33,490 nucleotides of DNA from Saprospiraceae bacterium (GCA_026986005.1 JALSPK010000134.1:1-33490); one strand, 5' to 3'. Shown: positions 19,401 through 28,910, counted from the first letter of the stretch. The notes: a model not told the origin generated them from the sequence alone. Numbers and translations: made by a program.

Positions 19401-19476
19401 CAAAATTGGTAAAGTTGTATTGAGAAAAAGACGAGCGAATAAAAATATTGAAAAGAAAAAGTGTAAGAAATGTCAT
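16429..19476 (-). CDS. Propeller-type sensor histidine kinase (LytS-like kinase core)
   Basis: From the chosen start the protein has 1,015 residues: signal peptide (MTFLTLFLFNIFIRSSFS), then a periplasmic sensor of two-component-regulator propeller repeats with recurrent 'GxIWLGTxxGL' signatures (IWLGCSEGLVKY, IWLGTKGLGL, IWLGTSEGISYL, IWVATWSNGLFRF). A Y_Y_Y-type beta domain follows (about 680-745), then a transmembrane helix (about 758-781) and a LytS-type kinase. The phospho-acceptor is His815 in QMNPHFMFNSLNSI; the N-box is HIENAIWHGL (from 908), with DNGIG (942-946) and a GLG motif near 966. The frame continues to an ATG at 19536 (1,035 residues), but a TACCTTTG element sits directly before that ATG, so 19476 is preferred. 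It signals to the overlapping LytTR regulator. Confidence 0.9.
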   Translation of the reverse strand: MTFLTLFLFNIFIRSSFSQYNFTNFDHRDGLYYKHIKKIRQDSLGYIWLGCSEGLVKYDGQNFEYFTSLDEDSSTISSNDILSITCMDEKTILISTHEGGLNKLNTRTNKAKRFYYYPKESDSIGIMPFFKIYIDKNQKIWLGSQNRGLSYLKNGMKDIVFPVCNPLKWHVRDIIPCPNTDSIYVSAGFELYVCDINTGCCNVIEETISDQLIWNRILLDSKGIVWSARYSDGLTSFNPKTKSVQHYIQPNSVNSNIIIDDHDRIWLGTKGLGLKIFDTNSKTWEIVLPKNNKSIPSKFIESIYKDHAGGIWLGTSEGISYLNPDNQNITGISITEPGSDINFYIHDYYEESDSFNILVNAYFDKVIYKDNSDSIYKTFDLNDRTKHFRSPHLIEQKGNDIYIFFKNGIAKVNKKTKSLSKLELGRYSKEIEKDGYFSVAHTEQDKLIFTKPPNLLFYLNLFNNVIDSFHIGSSNSKTEFSRGLFYQDMSNVWIEKNAKLLCYNLVSRKLNNSIGSEINAYLKNGINEIIVDKKGTIWVATWSNGLFRFGLKNNKLYLSKKYTTRDGLINNRINSLVITPNGSVFASSASGLSLFLPNINRFSNFTKENGLLDNNIIGMRYIDDKLVLFHELGYSKLNTKNCYKYRKPTKPIIKSITSGDSLTHINGNKIKNKLYFQYEKNDISIEFTTINFSNPNRIKYQYKLEGIHDWKKPAVKVKVANYPNLNPGNYTFLVKSKNESQIWSSPVRLSFSIVPPFWRTWWFIIFSSSLLLAILYIFHSWNTKRLKLKEHLKSEYEKQLACLELKALRSQMNPHFMFNSLNSIKNYILKHEPILAAEYLSNFSHLIRLILQYSRERQISLKEEIDMIKLYVDLEKLRFKDKFITDYRIDKSIDLTKVNIPPMILQPHIENAIWHGLLHKEKDRKLTIRFFLQNNFVICEIEDNGIGRIKAKEIKSKSFLKYKSMGLGITKERISLLNSTSILGIKTEIIDKYNDKNQPLGTLIKISMPYENPNN

Positions 19477-19543
19477 TCTGACGATTCCTGTGATACGAGG
19501 CAAAATAAATAGTTTTATATTATAGCTACAACTCATACAACCC

Positions 19544-19551
19544 CAAAGGTA
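19544..19551 (-). promoter_or_regulatory. Candidate -7 element for the kinase/regulator operon
   Basis: The minus strand reads TACCTTTG (TAnnTTTG). Transcription would start about at the ATG at 19536, leaving a leader of about 60 nt for a start at 19476. No well-spaced -33 element is visible. Confidence 0.45.
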
Positions 19552-19728
19552 TAATTTTTTATTTTATAAAAACTATTTGACAATGATAAAATTTTGAGAT
19601 TAAATAACCATATTTTTATTGTGCCAAATACTAAAAAAATCGACCGGTTACTAATTTTTAAACAAAATTTGCCTGGATTTTATTTTTTTTTATGTCATAT
19701 GTAAACTATAATTTAAAATCGCCCCAAT

Positions 19729-19736
19729 TAGATTTG
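19729..19736 (+). promoter_or_regulatory. Candidate -7 element for the five-gene surface operon
   Basis: TAGATTTG matches TAnnTTTG. It would give a leader of about 130 nt before the GTG start at 19876. No -33 TTTG lies at the usual distance, so an activator may be needed or the match may be chance. Confidence 0.35.
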
Positions 19737-19875
19737 CACTATTTTTTATTGGACGTATTTAATTTTCATTTCTGTAATCTATCCTTAATTTTATGCTAAC
19801 TACTCATTTGTTTATGAATTGAATGTTGTTTTTATGTAATATTGCTAAAATTAAATTTTTTCAAATTGTATAGAT

Positions 19876-21549
19876 GTGAAAAAGTACTTGATTGTTATAT
19901 TGGTTTTTTTATTTTTTTGCGAACTGGATTTTGCTCAGGAAGTTTATGTTAGTGGTAGGGTGTCAATAAGCACTACCTTTAATACCATTAATGGTATTGA
20001 TGCACGAAAACCCGCATTCTCTTATGTGTTGAACGGTAGTCCTTCGTTGCACATCGGAAGCTTTGTTCTGCCATTTGGGGTGTTATTTTCAAATTATAGA
20101 AGAAATTTCAGTCAACCTTTCAATCAATACGGTATTAGCCCTAAATATAAGGGTATAAAATTGCATATCGGCCATCGATCTATTAATTGGTCAAAATACT
20201 CTATGGGTGGGCACAGATTTTATGGTCTTGGAGGAGAAACAAACCTTGGAAAAATCAGGTTAGGTTATGTTCAAGGAAGATTTTTAAAAGCTACAAATCC
20301 GGATACGACAACAAATTATCGAATAGCATCAAGACCTTCTTTTAAAAGAACCGGATATGCTATAAAATTGGGATTCGGTAATACTAAAACTTATATTGAT
20401 TTTGTCTATTTTAAAGCGAAAGATGATATAAAATCACTTGATTCTGTACAACGTTTAAGGCTTAAGCCAAAAGAAAATACAGTACTTGGATTGAAAGGTT
20501 TGATAAAGATTTCAAAAAAATGGAAGTTCAAATTGGATTTAGGTGTGTCAGGGCTAAATAGAGATAGTCGCAATGATGATATCAGTATTGATTCTACTAG
20601 CGGTGTGATCAAGTTTGCAAAAATAATATTCACACCAAAGGTATCTGCACAAATTTGTGTTGCCAAAGAGTTAAGCTTAAATTATAAATCCAAAAGATTT
20701 GGTATTGATATGAAATATAAAAATATCGATCCCAATTATACAAGTTTGGGGACTTATTATCTTCGAACCGATATATCGCATATTAGTGTTGGATCTTTTA
20801 TCTCTTTAGCTGATAGGAAATATTATTTTAGTTTTAGATATGGAATAGAAAATGATAATGTTCATGAACAAAAACTTCAAACTACTAAACGTACTGTTTT
20901 TTCATCCAATATACTTTTAAGGCCTAATAAATTTTTTGGATTGATGGCTCAATATAGTAATTTTGGGCTATTGCAGGATTCGAAGCTAATAAGTATTTCG
21001 GATACTACAAGACTCAATAATATCATGAAAAGTTTAATTATTAACCCCAATGTAAATATTGAAGCTGCTGGGTTGAATCATAATATATCATTGATTTATA
21101 GCAACCAAACCTTAGATGATAAAAATAAGTTTACTGTTGTATATACAAGCATAAAAACCAAATCGTATACAATTAACTATATAGCAAATCACAAAACGGG
21201 GTGGAGTGGTAGAATTGGTTGGAATAAGAATACAAGCATATTGAGTGCAGGGATTGCTGAATCCAATGGATTTAGTTTTGGACTTAATAAAAGATTTAAT
21301 AAAAAAGGAATATCTGTAAATGCTAGTTTCTTTTACAATCAAAATAAATATGAAAATACAAAAAATGGTTTTACTTCAAGAATATCATCCAATCTGAAAT
21401 GGTCGTTTTTCAAAAATCATTCTATCACAATATCTTATTATAGATTAGTAAATAAATCTTTACACAATGAAGTGTCTTCTTCATTTACAGAAAATAATAT
21501 AAGAACAACATATTCATATAGATTCACTACTAAAAAATCAAGGAAATGA
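19876..21549 (+). CDS. Putative outer-membrane beta-barrel protein, first gene of the TANFOR operon
   Basis: The 557-residue protein has a clean signal peptide (MKKYLIVILVFLFFCELDFA then QEVYVSGRVSIST). The rest is rich in alternating beta strands and aromatic residues (YYFSFRYGIEND, FSFGLNKRFNKKGISVNASFFYNQ, HSITISYYRLVNKS) and ends TTYSYRFTTKKSRK, which suggests a barrel of 20 or more strands. I do not recognise a named family. The start codon is GTG: the overlapping ATG two bases earlier is followed directly by TGA. The stop overlaps the next gene's start by ATGA, so it is coupled to the 1,948-residue protein and may serve as its membrane anchor or export partner (inference). Confidence 0.8.
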   Translation: MKKYLIVILVFLFFCELDFAQEVYVSGRVSISTTFNTINGIDARKPAFSYVLNGSPSLHIGSFVLPFGVLFSNYRRNFSQPFNQYGISPKYKGIKLHIGHRSINWSKYSMGGHRFYGLGGETNLGKIRLGYVQGRFLKATNPDTTTNYRIASRPSFKRTGYAIKLGFGNTKTYIDFVYFKAKDDIKSLDSVQRLRLKPKENTVLGLKGLIKISKKWKFKLDLGVSGLNRDSRNDDISIDSTSGVIKFAKIIFTPKVSAQICVAKELSLNYKSKRFGIDMKYKNIDPNYTSLGTYYLRTDISHISVGSFISLADRKYYFSFRYGIENDNVHEQKLQTTKRTVFSSNILLRPNKFFGLMAQYSNFGLLQDSKLISISDTTRLNNIMKSLIINPNVNIEAAGLNHNISLIYSNQTLDDKNKFTVVYTSIKTKSYTINYIANHKTGWSGRIGWNKNTSILSAGIAESNGFSFGLNKRFNKKGISVNASFFYNQNKYENTKNGFTSRISSNLKWSFFKNHSITISYYRLVNKSLHNEVSSSFTENNIRTTYSYRFTTKKSRK

Positions 21550-24500
21550 AAAGAGTATTTTTATTATTTTGCATCAGTTTTTATATAATCAATGCCAACA
21601 GCCAATTAATTGTAAATACTTTTGTAAATCCTCCGTATTCTCCATATTTTGAAGATTATCTACAATATGATAATAAACTGGTTCTATCTATAAAAAATAC
21701 AAGTAATATAGATATTGAATTTTATTTTAGAGGTAGTATTATTGGTGATAATGGAGTTGAAATTATGACGCAATCAAATTTTAGACCTTCAGAGCCTTTC
21801 ATCGTTTTGGCAGGTCAAACCATGCAATTGACAGGAGGGGATCTAGATCCTTATCTTAATTTTGACAATGTGGATGTCACCGGTATAGAAGTAAATGATA
21901 TTATTGGAGTCGAAGGATTACCTGAAGGACATTATCAGGTATGTATTCAAGCATTTAATTGGGAAAATGATACGCAGGTAAGTGAAGGAGAACCACAGGG
22001 TTGTGCCGATATCTATGTTCAAAATATTGAGCCTTCTATCATTACAACACCTGCTTGTGGTGATACTGTTATAGCTTCAATTCCGCAAAATATCACATTT
22101 TCATGGTCTATTTCTCCGGGGGCTTTGCCTAATACGGAATATATTCTTCAGATTGTTGAAGTTATTGAAGAACAATCTCCTGAATCGGCGATGGAATCTA
22201 TAATTGAGCCGGTTTTTTTTGAAAAACAGGTTAAGGAATTTAGTTATAATTTTGGAGCCGCTGATCCTCAACTCATAGAAGGACACAAATATGCTGTCAG
22301 GGTTAAATCCGTTGACCCTTCGGGTGAAAAAGTTTATAGGAATCAGGGATTTGGTGAAGTTTGTAGTTTTGTCTATGGGAGTTTTGGTACAACAAAAGAT
22401 ACAATTCCTAACGATGGAGACGATATAGCAGTCGGATTTACACTACTGACAAAATTAAATAATTGTACTATCTCAGGTAAGCTTTTGTGTAAAATGCCTA
22501 AAGATCATATGGAGACGAAATCTTTACAAACTTTTATCCCTTTTACTTCGTCTATGATATCAACTGGCGGTATGAGTTTTAATGATTTTAATTTCTCTAC
22601 TACTTCTACTTTTAATGATAATTCGAACAATTCTATTTTTGGTATAGGTAATGACATTATTATTAATAAGGCTTCCATTCCTTCATGGAACAAATATTAT
22701 GAAAAAGATAAAGAGTCAAAAGAAGGAGCGATTCCTCTTTCCAATATGACTATTCAGTTTGTGCCCTCTTTAGTATTACGTAATGCTACTCTAGAAAATG
22801 GTGATGTAGTTCCCTTTGTAGTAATGGGAAAGCCGGAGCAGAATGATAAGATTTTAAATACACTAACTTATAAATTTGGAAAACTCAATACTGATTATTT
22901 GAAAAACATTCCCACAGTAGTGACAACAACTGACAGAAATGGTAATTTTGAGAAAACATTTCATTTGCCAAAACCAACCGGATTTATTGCTGCAAATGTA
23001 AAATGGTTTAGAATGGAAGGTACAATTGAGACATATCGTACAGGCATTAAAAATAATATCAAACAAAATCGTGTTGCTACAGGAGACCTCTATTTTGCAT
23101 ATGTACTGGTAGTTACTGATAATTATGAAAGATTTACCAGCCCCAATACTATTATATTACCTAAAGTAAACGATGCTATACAACTGCCTGACCAAATTTC
23201 ATTAATTCGTGCTTTTCATGTACAAATAACAGTAAGTTCTGCTGTTAGTAATAAAAAATTATTTGATCAAAAAGGAATAATTCCTGGCGCAGAGGTTACT
23301 GTTTTTAGAGAAAAGTCATCTTTTGATGGTGAAAGAAAAGAAATATTAAAACTGGAAGGACAAGAACTTCATGAATGGCGGTACATTGGAGGGAAAAGGG
23401 TGAAAATAGTGTGTAAAGCAAAGACTGATGATAAAGGGATTGTCAAATTAGAGTTTCTTTCAAAATCACCGTCAGAGTATTATTTTCAAGTTCGAACACG
23501 TGACGAAACTAAACTTAAAACCGGTTACGAACCAAACACTTTTTACAATTACAAAACGAAGGTAGGTCTATTGAGTGCTTCTGTTCATAATTATGAATAT
23601 GAGGATGAAGATGTGAAGGATACTACTCAAATTTGGAGTCCTAATTATATCATTCCAGTATATGGTTTCAAAACTTATCTAATTCCCCACCCACCTGAGA
23701 TTAAAGGACGTGTAAGAGAAAAATCCTCCAGCACTAAAACTAAATCAGTAAATGTTCCCGGGCTAAAGGGAGCTACTGTTAGTCTATATAACAAACAAGG
23801 AGGTTCTAGAATTGTAGAAAAAATGCTCAATACTGGTTCTGGAGGCTGGTTTAGGTTTACGAATTTGTGGGTAAAACATAAAAAGGGCATTGCTATAGGT
23901 CCTAAAAGGTATTTGTCTATATGGAAAAAGGGATATAATAGGATATTAAGACCAAATATTGATAGTGATGAGAGTCCTGCTGTGCTATCTTTGGGACAGT
24001 TTTGGTGGCTGGGAGATATAGACCTTTTCCCTGATTCCAAAGTTTCAGGACTTGTTGAGGATGAAGATAACAATGGAGTCGAATCTTATGTCAATATCAT
24101 TGATGGTGCTTATTATAAAACTCAATTAGGAATACGTAAAGCCGGGATTTTTTATAAATTTACTCAACGATTTAAAATGTTTACTCCTACCGGAGGTCAA
24201 TTATTTATTGCCTCGCCATTGTCCAGTAAATATTTTGGTGGATTTCTATTTAAGAACATCCCTGCTAAGGATCCTACACTCATTGATATTGGCCCGGAAT
24301 ATTTTGATGTTGGGAAAATAACAGTATATAAAAAGCTTCACAGAATTAGGGTAGTTGTTGTTGGGCCTGTTGGGCAAAAATTGATTGCAAGAGTAAGTAT
24401 AGGAGACGTTTCTACAATAACTCAAAATGGAGTAGCATTTTTTAAGTTTCCTTCCCAAGCTTCGGATTTTACATTGTCGGTTTATCCCAATAACAAAGAG

Positions 24501-27392
24501 TATATGGAATATCACGAGGTTATACACCTTCCAAATAGCAGCTCGGAAGGAACTAAAAAAGTAAAGTTATACAAAGGTTATACATTAAATGGTCAGGTTG
24601 TAGATAAGACAACGAATCAAGCTGTAAAGGGGGCTAAAGTATCAGTTTTTATTGGCGAATATAAAGGTGCTTCAAAGTATATATCTACAACAACAGATGA
24701 TAATGGAAATTATACTTTAAAAGGTATTCCAACAGATGATCAATCTGAGTGGAATACTATTGAAGTATTCAAAGAGACTGACCCCTCTGCTGGATTTGCG
24801 TACAAAGTTGCTCGGAAAGCAATTAATTTTGGATATGATACTGAAGTGCCATTCATAATCACACAATTGGAAAGAGTGCCTAAAATTAATAATATATGGG
24901 GATATCCACTAGCAATTAATACAATTCACAAAATTTCTTCAAGCAGAATTAAAATATCCGGTTATTTTTATGATATACCAATGGCTGATGGTTTTCAATT
25001 GGCAGATAAAGATCAAAGAATTTACTTTTATAATATAGTTTTGAAAAAAAATGCTGGAGAAGGATTTCTGCCTACAACCAATTCCATTACACTATTTACT
25101 AACGAAATAAATTTTAAAGTTAATAACGTATTTGATGGAGTGCTATTTATGGCATCCGGTTATGGTTCCAATCCAAATTTGCATCTTGTGAAAAATGGAA
25201 ACTCAGAAACTGGGTTTATTGAAGGGATGATGCGTATTGAAGCAAGTTCTTTCAAGTCATCTTACGATTATAGTGGCGACCTATTCATCGGAAACGGTAC
25301 GAGAAAATTTGTTGTAGCATGTAGAAACGATAAAAAGACAAATAATGATAAAGAAAAGTTTGGAGTTTTTCAATTCAGTTTTAGTAATAGATGGAGGAAA
25401 AAAGTCCAATCTGATATTACTGATTTTCATTTATTTGGCTTTTCGGCTGTTGGAGAGAGAACAATGTCCTTTATGGAAGGGGATGAAATACATTTATCAG
25501 CAAGCATACAGACCGATATAAAAAATTGTACTCCATCAAATCTTAATTTCAAAATTGGAGAGATACTCATTACCTCCACTACAGCAGATTTTGTAAAAAC
25601 AGCAGACAATAAGTTAAACTTCAAAATAGATAATTGGGATGTTATTGATAAAAAAGGATGGACCTTTGATAAGAATGAAGAAGCTTTTATCCTTAAAGAA
25701 GTCCTTATTAACACTCATCAAGGAGTTGACTTTAGAGTCAAAGGGATGAGAGTAAAGTATGATGAATTGGCTGAGGGAGAAGTTAGCTCTAAAGGAGGAT
25801 TGACCTTAGGTGGAGTTGTGGATCTTAATATTAGCTCTAAGTCAAATATATCATTTTTTTATGATGAAGGGTCAGCTACAAATGGTCAATACATTATTAC
25901 TGTAACCTCTGCCGCTGGAGGGTATGCTGCACAGACCAACCCATTGCCCGGGTTGACAGGTAGCAATAAACGCTTGGCGTTTGATAATATTACTTTGGGA
26001 AGTGCTGATAAAACACCATCTATGGCTATTTCCATGGAAGTAAAATATCAAAATATTATTGATTTCACTATCTTAGGAATTCAAACTCTTGATGGAGTAC
26101 TAAATATTCAAGGACAACCTGATGTGCATATACCTAATCTTGAGTTGCCTGGCACTATACTGAAATATACTAAAAAAGGAAATAGCATTAAGCATGAAAT
26201 GATTTCTTTGGATGCTGTTGCTGATACTTATGGGGGTGTTCATATCAAATTTGACACTTCTCGCCAGATAATCAACCATAGCCTGTTTGAGACATATGTG
26301 GATATTGCATTGAATCCAAGTAGTGCTATGGAGAGTGAGGGGGAGTCTATTGTACTAAGAGGGCTTTTGACTAAAAAACCTAATTCTTGTAAGATAAAAA
26401 TCATAAAGACTGACTCGGAAGGTAAATTTGAAGATAATAATGGTAAATTTCAAATATTTCCAACAGGAGATCTTGATAAATCTCTTGTTATAAAAAGTGG
26501 GGAGCAAATAGTAACATCCAATAAATGGAAGCCAATGCAATTAAAGGCACTAAGTTCAAATAGCGATGGGATGAATGGGAAAGAGAATGAGTTTAAGTTT
26601 ATAGTTCATGGTGCTATAGATATTGATAATGATGAGGCTAAAATTGATAATATAGACATTGGTATCGGTAAGTTGGATATGACGTATAATTGGAGCGACC
26701 AAAGCATAAATGGCTCTCTGATGATGAGAGTAAATATTCCCTGTGGTCCTGTAACATTAGTGAAAGGAGGAACGGGATTTTGTAGATTTGGAAGTGGTGG
26801 GTTTTATATTGGATATAGTGGAAGTCTTACTATAAGTGGATTTAATGTAACTAATGCTTCTATGGTCTTAGGTTGGCATGATAATGTATTAGATAAGCAT
26901 AAAAATTTAGCAATTGGTTATTTTATTAATAAATCATTAATTAATAAAACGCAGATATCCGAAGGTAAAGTTCATGGTATTTTTATTGGAGCTCAAAAGA
27001 TATTTTGGAATGATGAGATATATTTGGGAGTTCCTACCTTTTTTATCAATACAAATGCCGGAATGGAAGTATTTTTGGAAGCAAGTTTTAAAAATCCAAT
27101 AAGCATGACAATAGGGGGATTTGCAACAGCTAGAGGAGCTGTAATATGTAAGCCTCCCGCGGTAGATGCATATTGTATAACTGGAGCGGCAGCTAATGTT
27201 AGTCTATTGGGGCAATATAAAGATAGTCAAATGAATATTGATACCAAGGGATCATTAATAATTGATGTTGCCGCAGTAAAAGCTGAATTATGTATGAGTC
27301 TACATCTTGGTACATCAGATCCCAAATTTGATGTAGATATTAGTTTGGGGAATTGTGGTGAAGACAGCTCTGATTTGAGTTCATGTCCCTAA
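21546..27392 (+). CDS. Giant TANFOR-like, multi-domain exported protein
   Basis: The 1,948-residue protein has a signal peptide (MKRVFLLFCISFYIINANS). Residues about 20-165 resemble the TANFOR domain known from Tannerella and other Bacteroidota: two-part pattern with 'PPYSPYFEDY...', long beta strands and a final LPEGHYQVCIQAFNW...QGCADI. A fibronectin-like sandwich follows (about 170-280). Several carboxypeptidase-regulatory-like beta modules occur in the middle, clearest at about 1010-1070 (LNGQVVDKTTNQAVKGAKVSVF...DDNGNYTLKGIP) and a weaker one near 715-800. The C-terminal 900 residues are beta-rich, with no domain I can name and no T9SS sorting tail. The role is probably structural at the cell surface. 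TANFOR assignment is from memory of the family and needs a profile search. It is coupled by overlap to the upstream barrel gene. Confidence 0.82.
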   Translation: MKRVFLLFCISFYIINANSQLIVNTFVNPPYSPYFEDYLQYDNKLVLSIKNTSNIDIEFYFRGSIIGDNGVEIMTQSNFRPSEPFIVLAGQTMQLTGGDLDPYLNFDNVDVTGIEVNDIIGVEGLPEGHYQVCIQAFNWENDTQVSEGEPQGCADIYVQNIEPSIITTPACGDTVIASIPQNITFSWSISPGALPNTEYILQIVEVIEEQSPESAMESIIEPVFFEKQVKEFSYNFGAADPQLIEGHKYAVRVKSVDPSGEKVYRNQGFGEVCSFVYGSFGTTKDTIPNDGDDIAVGFTLLTKLNNCTISGKLLCKMPKDHMETKSLQTFIPFTSSMISTGGMSFNDFNFSTTSTFNDNSNNSIFGIGNDIIINKASIPSWNKYYEKDKESKEGAIPLSNMTIQFVPSLVLRNATLENGDVVPFVVMGKPEQNDKILNTLTYKFGKLNTDYLKNIPTVVTTTDRNGNFEKTFHLPKPTGFIAANVKWFRMEGTIETYRTGIKNNIKQNRVATGDLYFAYVLVVTDNYERFTSPNTIILPKVNDAIQLPDQISLIRAFHVQITVSSAVSNKKLFDQKGIIPGAEVTVFREKSSFDGERKEILKLEGQELHEWRYIGGKRVKIVCKAKTDDKGIVKLEFLSKSPSEYYFQVRTRDETKLKTGYEPNTFYNYKTKVGLLSASVHNYEYEDEDVKDTTQIWSPNYIIPVYGFKTYLIPHPPEIKGRVREKSSSTKTKSVNVPGLKGATVSLYNKQGGSRIVEKMLNTGSGGWFRFTNLWVKHKKGIAIGPKRYLSIWKKGYNRILRPNIDSDESPAVLSLGQFWWLGDIDLFPDSKVSGLVEDEDNNGVESYVNIIDGAYYKTQLGIRKAGIFYKFTQRFKMFTPTGGQLFIASPLSSKYFGGFLFKNIPAKDPTLIDIGPEYFDVGKITVYKKLHRIRVVVVGPVGQKLIARVSIGDVSTITQNGVAFFKFPSQASDFTLSVYPNNKEYMEYHEVIHLPNSSSEGTKKVKLYKGYTLNGQVVDKTTNQAVKGAKVSVFIGEYKGASKYISTTTDDNGNYTLKGIPTDDQSEWNTIEVFKETDPSAGFAYKVARKAINFGYDTEVPFIITQLERVPKINNIWGYPLAINTIHKISSSRIKISGYFYDIPMADGFQLADKDQRIYFYNIVLKKNAGEGFLPTTNSITLFTNEINFKVNNVFDGVLFMASGYGSNPNLHLVKNGNSETGFIEGMMRIEASSFKSSYDYSGDLFIGNGTRKFVVACRNDKKTNNDKEKFGVFQFSFSNRWRKKVQSDITDFHLFGFSAVGERTMSFMEGDEIHLSASIQTDIKNCTPSNLNFKIGEILITSTTADFVKTADNKLNFKIDNWDVIDKKGWTFDKNEEAFILKEVLINTHQGVDFRVKGMRVKYDELAEGEVSSKGGLTLGGVVDLNISSKSNISFFYDEGSATNGQYIITVTSAAGGYAAQTNPLPGLTGSNKRLAFDNITLGSADKTPSMAISMEVKYQNIIDFTILGIQTLDGVLNIQGQPDVHIPNLELPGTILKYTKKGNSIKHEMISLDAVADTYGGVHIKFDTSRQIINHSLFETYVDIALNPSSAMESEGESIVLRGLLTKKPNSCKIKIIKTDSEGKFEDNNGKFQIFPTGDLDKSLVIKSGEQIVTSNKWKPMQLKALSSNSDGMNGKENEFKFIVHGAIDIDNDEAKIDNIDIGIGKLDMTYNWSDQSINGSLMMRVNIPCGPVTLVKGGTGFCRFGSGGFYIGYSGSLTISGFNVTNASMVLGWHDNVLDKHKNLAIGYFINKSLINKTQISEGKVHGIFIGAQKIFWNDEIYLGVPTFFINTNAGMEVFLEASFKNPISMTIGGFATARGAVICKPPAVDAYCITGAAANVSLLGQYKDSQMNIDTKGSLIIDVAAVKAELCMSLHLGTSDPKFDVDISLGNCGEDSSDLSSCP

Positions 27393-27430
27393 ATGAAAAT
27401 TTAAACTATGAAATATAAAATAAATGCACT

Positions 27431-28900
27431 ATGAAATATATATTATTATTTTTAGTATTTATACCTTTACTTAGTCTAAAAGGACAGACATATTGGAAGG
27501 GAACTAAATCTAAAGGTATTACTCAGCCAGAACTTAGTTGGAAGGCTAAACCGAGGGAGAAGTCTAGGGATTGCATTAAGGTATTTCGCAGCCCAATTGG
27601 TGAAAACAAATTTAAGCCCATCCATACTAGCTTTTATTTTAAAGAAGCCGGAGATAGCTTGCTAGCAGTAGTATTCGATACAACATTGATAGAAAAAAAC
27701 ATCTATGAATATCGTTTACAATGTAAGGAAAAGATTATTTCAGATTTAATCTATGGGCATAATTTGGGTGAGGTTGCATTACCTGAGATACGGTATTTGC
27801 ATGTCGATGAAGTAAAAGGAAAAAGAGCATTGAAATTGGGATGGAAGTTGAGCTATAAGGCTACCGTAACAAGTATAGAATTATATAGAAGTGGATACTA
27901 TAACAAAGGCTATAAGTTAATAGCCACTCTATCAGCAGAAGATACAAGTTATATTGATTATCCCAAATGGGCCAATGAAGCAAGTTATTATTTGCTAGTT
28001 GTAAAGGATCTGTTTGGACAACGTCCACCTACACCACCGGTTCACGGTATTCCTACTCATGACGATCGTCCTTTTGCTCCTCAAAATATTACAGGAGTTA
28101 TGTCAGGAAATATTTTAAACCTGAAATGGGAAAACGTGTCTAGAAATGTATTATGGTATCAGCTATTTGTTGAAGAACAAAATACGAATAGGTACGTATT
28201 ATATAAAAATATTGATGCATATAAACTGGATGACAATTCTTTTAGCATATCAATTGATACAGCTAAAGAAGGAATATTCAATCTGTTTATGACAGCTAAA
28301 TCATCGGGAAATTATGTCAGCGAACCATCAGATACTTTATATTTTGAAATTGTTTCTAAAAAAGCATTGAAGCCACCTATGGGAGGTGATGTAATCAAAG
28401 ATTCATTGAATAATAATATAATAGTATGGGATTTTAGAGCTAAAAATGAAGGAAAAGTAAAAGGATACAACGTGTATGCTTCAAAAAACGGAAAGCATTT
28501 AAAATTAAACCCTTATCCTATTCCGCCTTGGATTAATCACTACAATGTATTAAATAAAGATCAAAATGACACTTATTTTGTTAAGGTTATTAATCGTTTT
28601 GACAAAGAAAGCAAACCACTAAAGATTAAAAATCCGTATTATGATACCAATGCTGAGACCAATGCAGTATTAATGCTTAAAAGTATTGGCAATTTGGCTG
28701 AATTGTCATGGTCTATTACTAACGGAGAAGCACTTTATCTTTATAGGGAGTCAGAAAAAGGAAATAAGAAGTTGTTGACTTCTATACAAAACCCAATAGG
28801 GCACTACTTGGATGCAAATATATTGAAAGGAGGATACACTTATTTTATCCTTTCAAAAAATGTTATAGTATCTAACAAAGTACAATTTATTAAAAATTAA
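27431..28900 (+). CDS. Exported fibronectin type III-like protein
   Basis: The 489-residue protein has a signal peptide (MKYILLFLVFIPLLSLKG then QTYWKG). About four beta-sandwich units follow, of fibronectin type III appearance: 'LKLGWKLSYKATVTSIELYRS', 'LNLKWENVSRNVLWYQLFVEE', 'NIIVWDFRAKNEGKVKGYNVYAS' and 'AELSWSITNGEALYLYRES', each with the Trp-containing B strand and Tyr in the C strand. There is no enzyme motif and no C-terminal sorting domain. It lies third in the operon, 38 nt after the giant TANFOR-like gene, and is preceded by a duplicated start context. It is probably a surface-complex subunit binding its neighbours (inference). Confidence 0.8.
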   Translation: MKYILLFLVFIPLLSLKGQTYWKGTKSKGITQPELSWKAKPREKSRDCIKVFRSPIGENKFKPIHTSFYFKEAGDSLLAVVFDTTLIEKNIYEYRLQCKEKIISDLIYGHNLGEVALPEIRYLHVDEVKGKRALKLGWKLSYKATVTSIELYRSGYYNKGYKLIATLSAEDTSYIDYPKWANEASYYLLVVKDLFGQRPPTPPVHGIPTHDDRPFAPQNITGVMSGNILNLKWENVSRNVLWYQLFVEEQNTNRYVLYKNIDAYKLDDNSFSISIDTAKEGIFNLFMTAKSSGNYVSEPSDTLYFEIVSKKALKPPMGGDVIKDSLNNNIIVWDFRAKNEGKVKGYNVYASKNGKHLKLNPYPIPPWINHYNVLNKDQNDTYFVKVINRFDKESKPLKIKNPYYDTNAETNAVLMLKSIGNLAELSWSITNGEALYLYRESEKGNKKLLTSIQNPIGHYLDANILKGGYTYFILSKNVIVSNKVQFIKN

Positions 28901-28910
28901 AATTATTATT

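Larger units (their letters stand above)
19537..19875. other. Divergent regulatory region between kinase and surface operon
   Basis: These 339 bp are very AT-rich and non-coding, and separate the minus-strand sensor kinase from the plus-strand surface-protein operon. They hold a candidate minus-strand -7 element (19544-19551), a candidate plus-strand -7 element (19729-19736), a nine-T run (19683-19691) and a short palindrome (ACCGGT within GACCGGTTAC near 19660). No convincing pair of LytTR-type direct repeats was seen. Confidence 0.5.

Noticed and set aside
19537-19875. LytTR-binding direct repeats
   Set aside because: I looked for two spaced copies of the LytTR-type motif; only isolated, weak matches are present.
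23675-24073. 132-codon minus-strand frame inside the TANFOR-like gene
   Set aside because: Antisense to the long coding frame; no start context, signal or domain.
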